Positions 51,723 to 54,129 of a DNA stretch of 54,129 nucleotides are shown here, piece after piece. The stretch covers positions 1-54,129 of the forward strand of contig JAYUCJ010000237.1 in NCBI GenBank assembly GCA_043740415.1. Reading direction: 5' to 3'. The notes under the pieces are model-generated. The model had not been told where the DNA came from, searched no databases, and was given only the letters and a program-made list of their open reading frames with translations. Source of the DNA: Aalborgiella sp043740415. GTDB taxonomy: Bacteria > Pseudomonadota > Gammaproteobacteria > Burkholderiales > Burkholderiaceae_C. Made by a program: the position numbers and the translations under genes. How positions within the stretch are numbered: the stretch's first letter is position 1; every line of letters begins with the position of its first letter.

Positions 51723-53587
51723 GAGTTCAACAGAGCTCTTGTACTTGTATTCTGGTGCGCAGTGCTCCACCAAGTGTTGAATACAAGCTTTAACCCTAGC
51801 CACCATGCGTAGATTGCATTGGGTGAATGAAATGCCTCTTCATCCAATAACCCATGAGCCATATCATTCCGCAGATTTGGACCAAAAGCATCGCAAAACA
51901 ACGTCTTGATTTCAAAAGAAAGATCCTTTCCAAATACCGCCGCAACTTCAGGTAAGTCCATTAAGGTGCTCAGGCCATTCTCGTTCTCGATGCCATCATT
52001 GTCTAAATTTGTAGTTTGAGCACCTGCTTGCTTAAGGTGCACGCGAACCATATGTTCGATTTGCGGTATTAGGATGTGCAACGCGGAGACAAAATCTCTT
52101 TCATAACCTAAGTACAATGCCTTCCCAAATAGTCTTGCTCTCTCCTTGGGAATGATGGGTGACTGGCTGGCAAGTTCCACGAAATCGGTTTCTCGAAGTC
52201 GGTGCTCCAGAAGCATAGTTTCAAGCGCTGGCCATATTTGGCCTTGAACTTCAATATTCACAAAAATACCATAGTCACGAATCATCTCGGCACGAATGGC
52301 AATCTCGTCGCTTTCCGTCAATTCACCTCGCAGACTCATAGCGGGTCGTTTTGCAATTACACGACCATCTGAACTCATCACTGTAGCTCCGAATAGCGAC
52401 TGTAATGGAAATTGCCTCATTCGTTCAAGAACACTATTGCGTAACTCATCTACTTTCGCTCCATTGTGAAGATTTGCGAATGAAAAAAGTGCATCCGTTG
52501 CAGATTTTCCAGCAACAGACTTTCGCGCGTTCTTTACGATTTGGGAAATATCTATACTTGGGCTGACGATATGACCCATTTCCCCCATAGCTTTGTCGCC
52601 AGAATCGTTAAGGTGCGCTCGGAGTTCGCTAATTCGTTCGTTAACTCGGTAAGTTAATCGCTCTGACCTAGGAATCGTTCGGTAGGTTTGAATTGCGTTT
52701 TCGTAGAAGCTCGATGCTGTCATGTGGCTGGGATTATTTTTGGAAGTACTTGCTATGGCTTCTTTGACCCAACCCTCGGCGACAAAAACAGTCATCTGCG
52801 CTGCACTAGCTATGTCAGGGATGACTTTAAACCAATCACTAGATGCAGAGAAATACTGACGTGCCCGATGCAAATCTCCTTCACTGTCGAATGCCTTAGC
52901 CAAAGATTCTAATTTTCTAGAGATTCCCGATCTATTTTTTCTTCCCAATCCGTTCGTTTTGAGCAAGGTTGCTAGCCAGAGTCCAAGAAAACCATCTTGT
53001 ATTGTCGTAGAGTCAAAAGCTAGGACTATGGATATTTCCATTTGCTCAAGCCGATCACCTGCACCAGATTTCAACATTCGACACAAACTAATACCTCGTT
53101 GCCAACAATCATCTCCATCTCTAATCCAGATGTTTGTTTCTAACGGTATCTCTCGATATGCATCAATGGCTGCAAGAGCAAATTTCTTATTTTTGGGCGC
53201 ACCTTTAAGCCAAACTAGGTCGGAAAGTCTTGACTTCAGCCAGATGTCATCCACTACATCAACAATACCAGCAAAGAATTTAATATCTGCGTCGGTCAAA
53301 TCTTCAGGTATTACCGAACGGCGATCATGAAAAACAGCATAAGGCTTAAACGGTTCATTAACGCTGGATGGCGAAAGCATCATTGAGCAAGCGTCCGACA
53401 ATAGCCACAATATCTTGCCGTGCTCATTGCGGCCTTCTTCAATAGCAGTTCGCGCTGCCGCCGAAAATGATTGCCACATCGCAGAATAGCCTTCACGCGA
53501 TGTCTGACTCAACACCACCTTCCATCCGCAATCTGTGAAATCTTGTGCGCTTATCAAAAGATCAGAAGAATAGCGATGGTTATCCAT
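51719..53587 (-). CDS. DUF4209-like protein with C-terminal HEPN-type motif
   Basis: 622 residues. The N-terminal 350 residues are helical with repeated amphipathic helices and no name that I can give. The C-terminal part (about 470-600) resembles DUF4209, with DMAHGL in the pattern RNDMAH: Arg573-x4-His578, the catalytic spacing of HEPN ribonucleases. Such proteins are often in defence loci. Composition is AT-richer than neighbours. Toxicity or abortive infection is inferred. Confidence 0.65.
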   Translation of the reverse strand: MDNHRYSSDLLISAQDFTDCGWKVVLSQTSREGYSAMWQSFSAAARTAIEEGRNEHGKILWLLSDACSMMLSPSSVNEPFKPYAVFHDRRSVIPEDLTDADIKFFAGIVDVVDDIWLKSRLSDLVWLKGAPKNKKFALAAIDAYREIPLETNIWIRDGDDCWQRGISLCRMLKSGAGDRLEQMEISIVLAFDSTTIQDGFLGLWLATLLKTNGLGRKNRSGISRKLESLAKAFDSEGDLHRARQYFSASSDWFKVIPDIASAAQMTVFVAEGWVKEAIASTSKNNPSHMTASSFYENAIQTYRTIPRSERLTYRVNERISELRAHLNDSGDKAMGEMGHIVSPSIDISQIVKNARKSVAGKSATDALFSFANLHNGAKVDELRNSVLERMRQFPLQSLFGATVMSSDGRVIAKRPAMSLRGELTESDEIAIRAEMIRDYGIFVNIEVQGQIWPALETMLLEHRLRETDFVELASQSPIIPKERARLFGKALYLGYERDFVSALHILIPQIEHMVRVHLKQAGAQTTNLDNDGIENENGLSTLMDLPEVAAVFGKDLSFEIKTLFCDAFGPNLRNDMAHGLLDEEAFHSPNAIYAWWLGLKLVFNTWWSTAHQNTSTRALLNS

Positions 53588-53616
53588 TGTGTTGCTTTAA
53601 ATTTGATTGGCTTACT

Positions 53617-54129
53617 TCACTCCCACTCAATCGTCGCTGGCGGCTTAGAACTCACGTCATACGTCACCCGGTTGATCCCGCGGACTTCATTAATAATCCG
53701 GCTGGAGACTTTTTTAAGCAAGGCATAAGGCAATTCGGCCCAGTCTGCGGTCATGAAGTCGCTGGTTTGGACGGCGCGCAGGGCGACGACGTAGTCGTAG
53801 GTGCGGCCATCGCCCATGACGCCTACGGATTTCACCGGTAAAAACACGGTGAAGGCTTGGCTGGTGGCGTCGTACCAGGTCTTTTTGGGGTGGCGCTGGT
53901 TGACGGGCTCGTCTGCGGCGGGCACGTAGGGGAAGTTGCGCAGTTCTTCGATGAAGATGGCATCGGCCCGGCGCAGCAGGTCGGCATATTCTTTTTTGAC
54001 TTCACCGAGAATCCGCACGCCCAGGCCCGGCCCGGGAAACGGGTGGCGGTAGACCATGTCATGCGGCAACCCCAACGCTTCGCCCAGCTCGCGCACCTCG
54101 TCCTTGAACAATTCGCGTAAGGGCTCCAG
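53617..54129 (-). CDS. guaA: GMP synthase, C-terminal part (cut by window end)
   Basis: The frame runs off the right edge. The visible part is the C-terminal dimerisation domain: GEALGLPHDMVYRHPFPGPG, LGVRILGEVKKEYADLLRRA, TSDFMTADWAELPYALL and the ending PPATIEWE, which is standard for GuaA. It makes GMP from XMP and glutamine. Confidence 0.96.
   Translation of the reverse strand: MEPLRELFKDEVRELGEALGLPHDMVYRHPFPGPGLGVRILGEVKKEYADLLRRADAIFIEELRNFPYVPAADEPVNQRHPKKTWYDATSQAFTVFLPVKSVGVMGDGRTYDYVVALRAVQTSDFMTADWAELPYALLKKVSSRIINEVRGINRVTYDVSSKPPATIEWE

Overview
The window looks like a chromosomal segment of a betaproteobacterium of the order Burkholderiales, probably near Comamonadaceae. This rests on gene order (exbD-lpxK-Trm112-kdsB-adk; nasT-nrtA-nrtB-nrtD plus a NarK-type carrier; lptFG-cbiX-cysB), protein character and short dispersed repeats of a kind I associate with that family. 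No rRNA is present, so this is inference. Both ends cut genes: exbD on the left, guaA on the right.

Layout. 1-3.2 kb: envelope and nucleotide genes (exbD 3' end, lpxK, Trm112-like, kdsB, adk), with an abrupt base-composition change inside kdsB. 3.3-12.4 kb: mixed metabolism and membrane genes (hydrolase, XRE-2TM and DUF2306-like proteins, SulP permease, flavoprotein, lipoprotein, YihY, DUF2069, PPi-type phosphofructokinase). 12.5-16.4 kb: three toxin-antitoxin-like pairs (an unrecognised protein with a PIN protein; RelB/RelE; CcdA/CcdB) interrupted by an FAD-linked oxidoreductase. 16.4-18.0 kb: remnants of three insertion sequences, the first of which cuts off the end of ccdB. 18.1-19.7 kb: an exported beta-helix protein that looks acquired. 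19.9-25.2 kb: nitrate uptake genes on the minus strand (nasT, nrtA, nrtB, nrtD, NarK-type carrier) with sigma-54-type promoters and a readable ANTAR antitermination leader. 25.3-32.4 kb: holC, pepA, lptF, lptG, cbiX, cysB and an aminotransferase. 32.4-39.6 kb: a type I restriction-modification operon (hsdM, hsdS, hsdR) with a toxin-antitoxin-like pair between hsdS and hsdR, bracketed by two long direct repeats. 39.7-47.4 kb: tRNA-Lys, tcdA, cpoB-pal-tolB, a glycosyltransferase, an O-antigen-ligase-like protein and an MsbA-like exporter. 47.5-51.2 kb: a small membrane protein, a PaiB-like protein, msrA, selO and thpR. 51.2-53.6 kb: a Phd-type antitoxin, a truncated second copy of the thpR 5' end and a large DUF4209-like protein with an R-x4-H motif, lying between thpR and guaA.

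How parts work together. The nitrate module is the best understood: sigma-54 promoters would give nitrogen control, NasT would bind twin AAAGGC hexaloops in the nrtA leader, and the second loop overlaps the 5' arm of a terminator. CbiX (siroheme) and CysB (sulfur regulation) lie nearby but separately. Two repeat families run through the window and into reading frames: a palindromic element (in nrtB, in hsdM and after adk) and a 45-90 base element (eight copies, three inside genes, five near gene ends). The accessory content (three toxin-antitoxin pairs, the restriction locus, the HEPN-like gene) is spread over several sites rather than gathered in one island. No gap between genes exceeds 300 bases.
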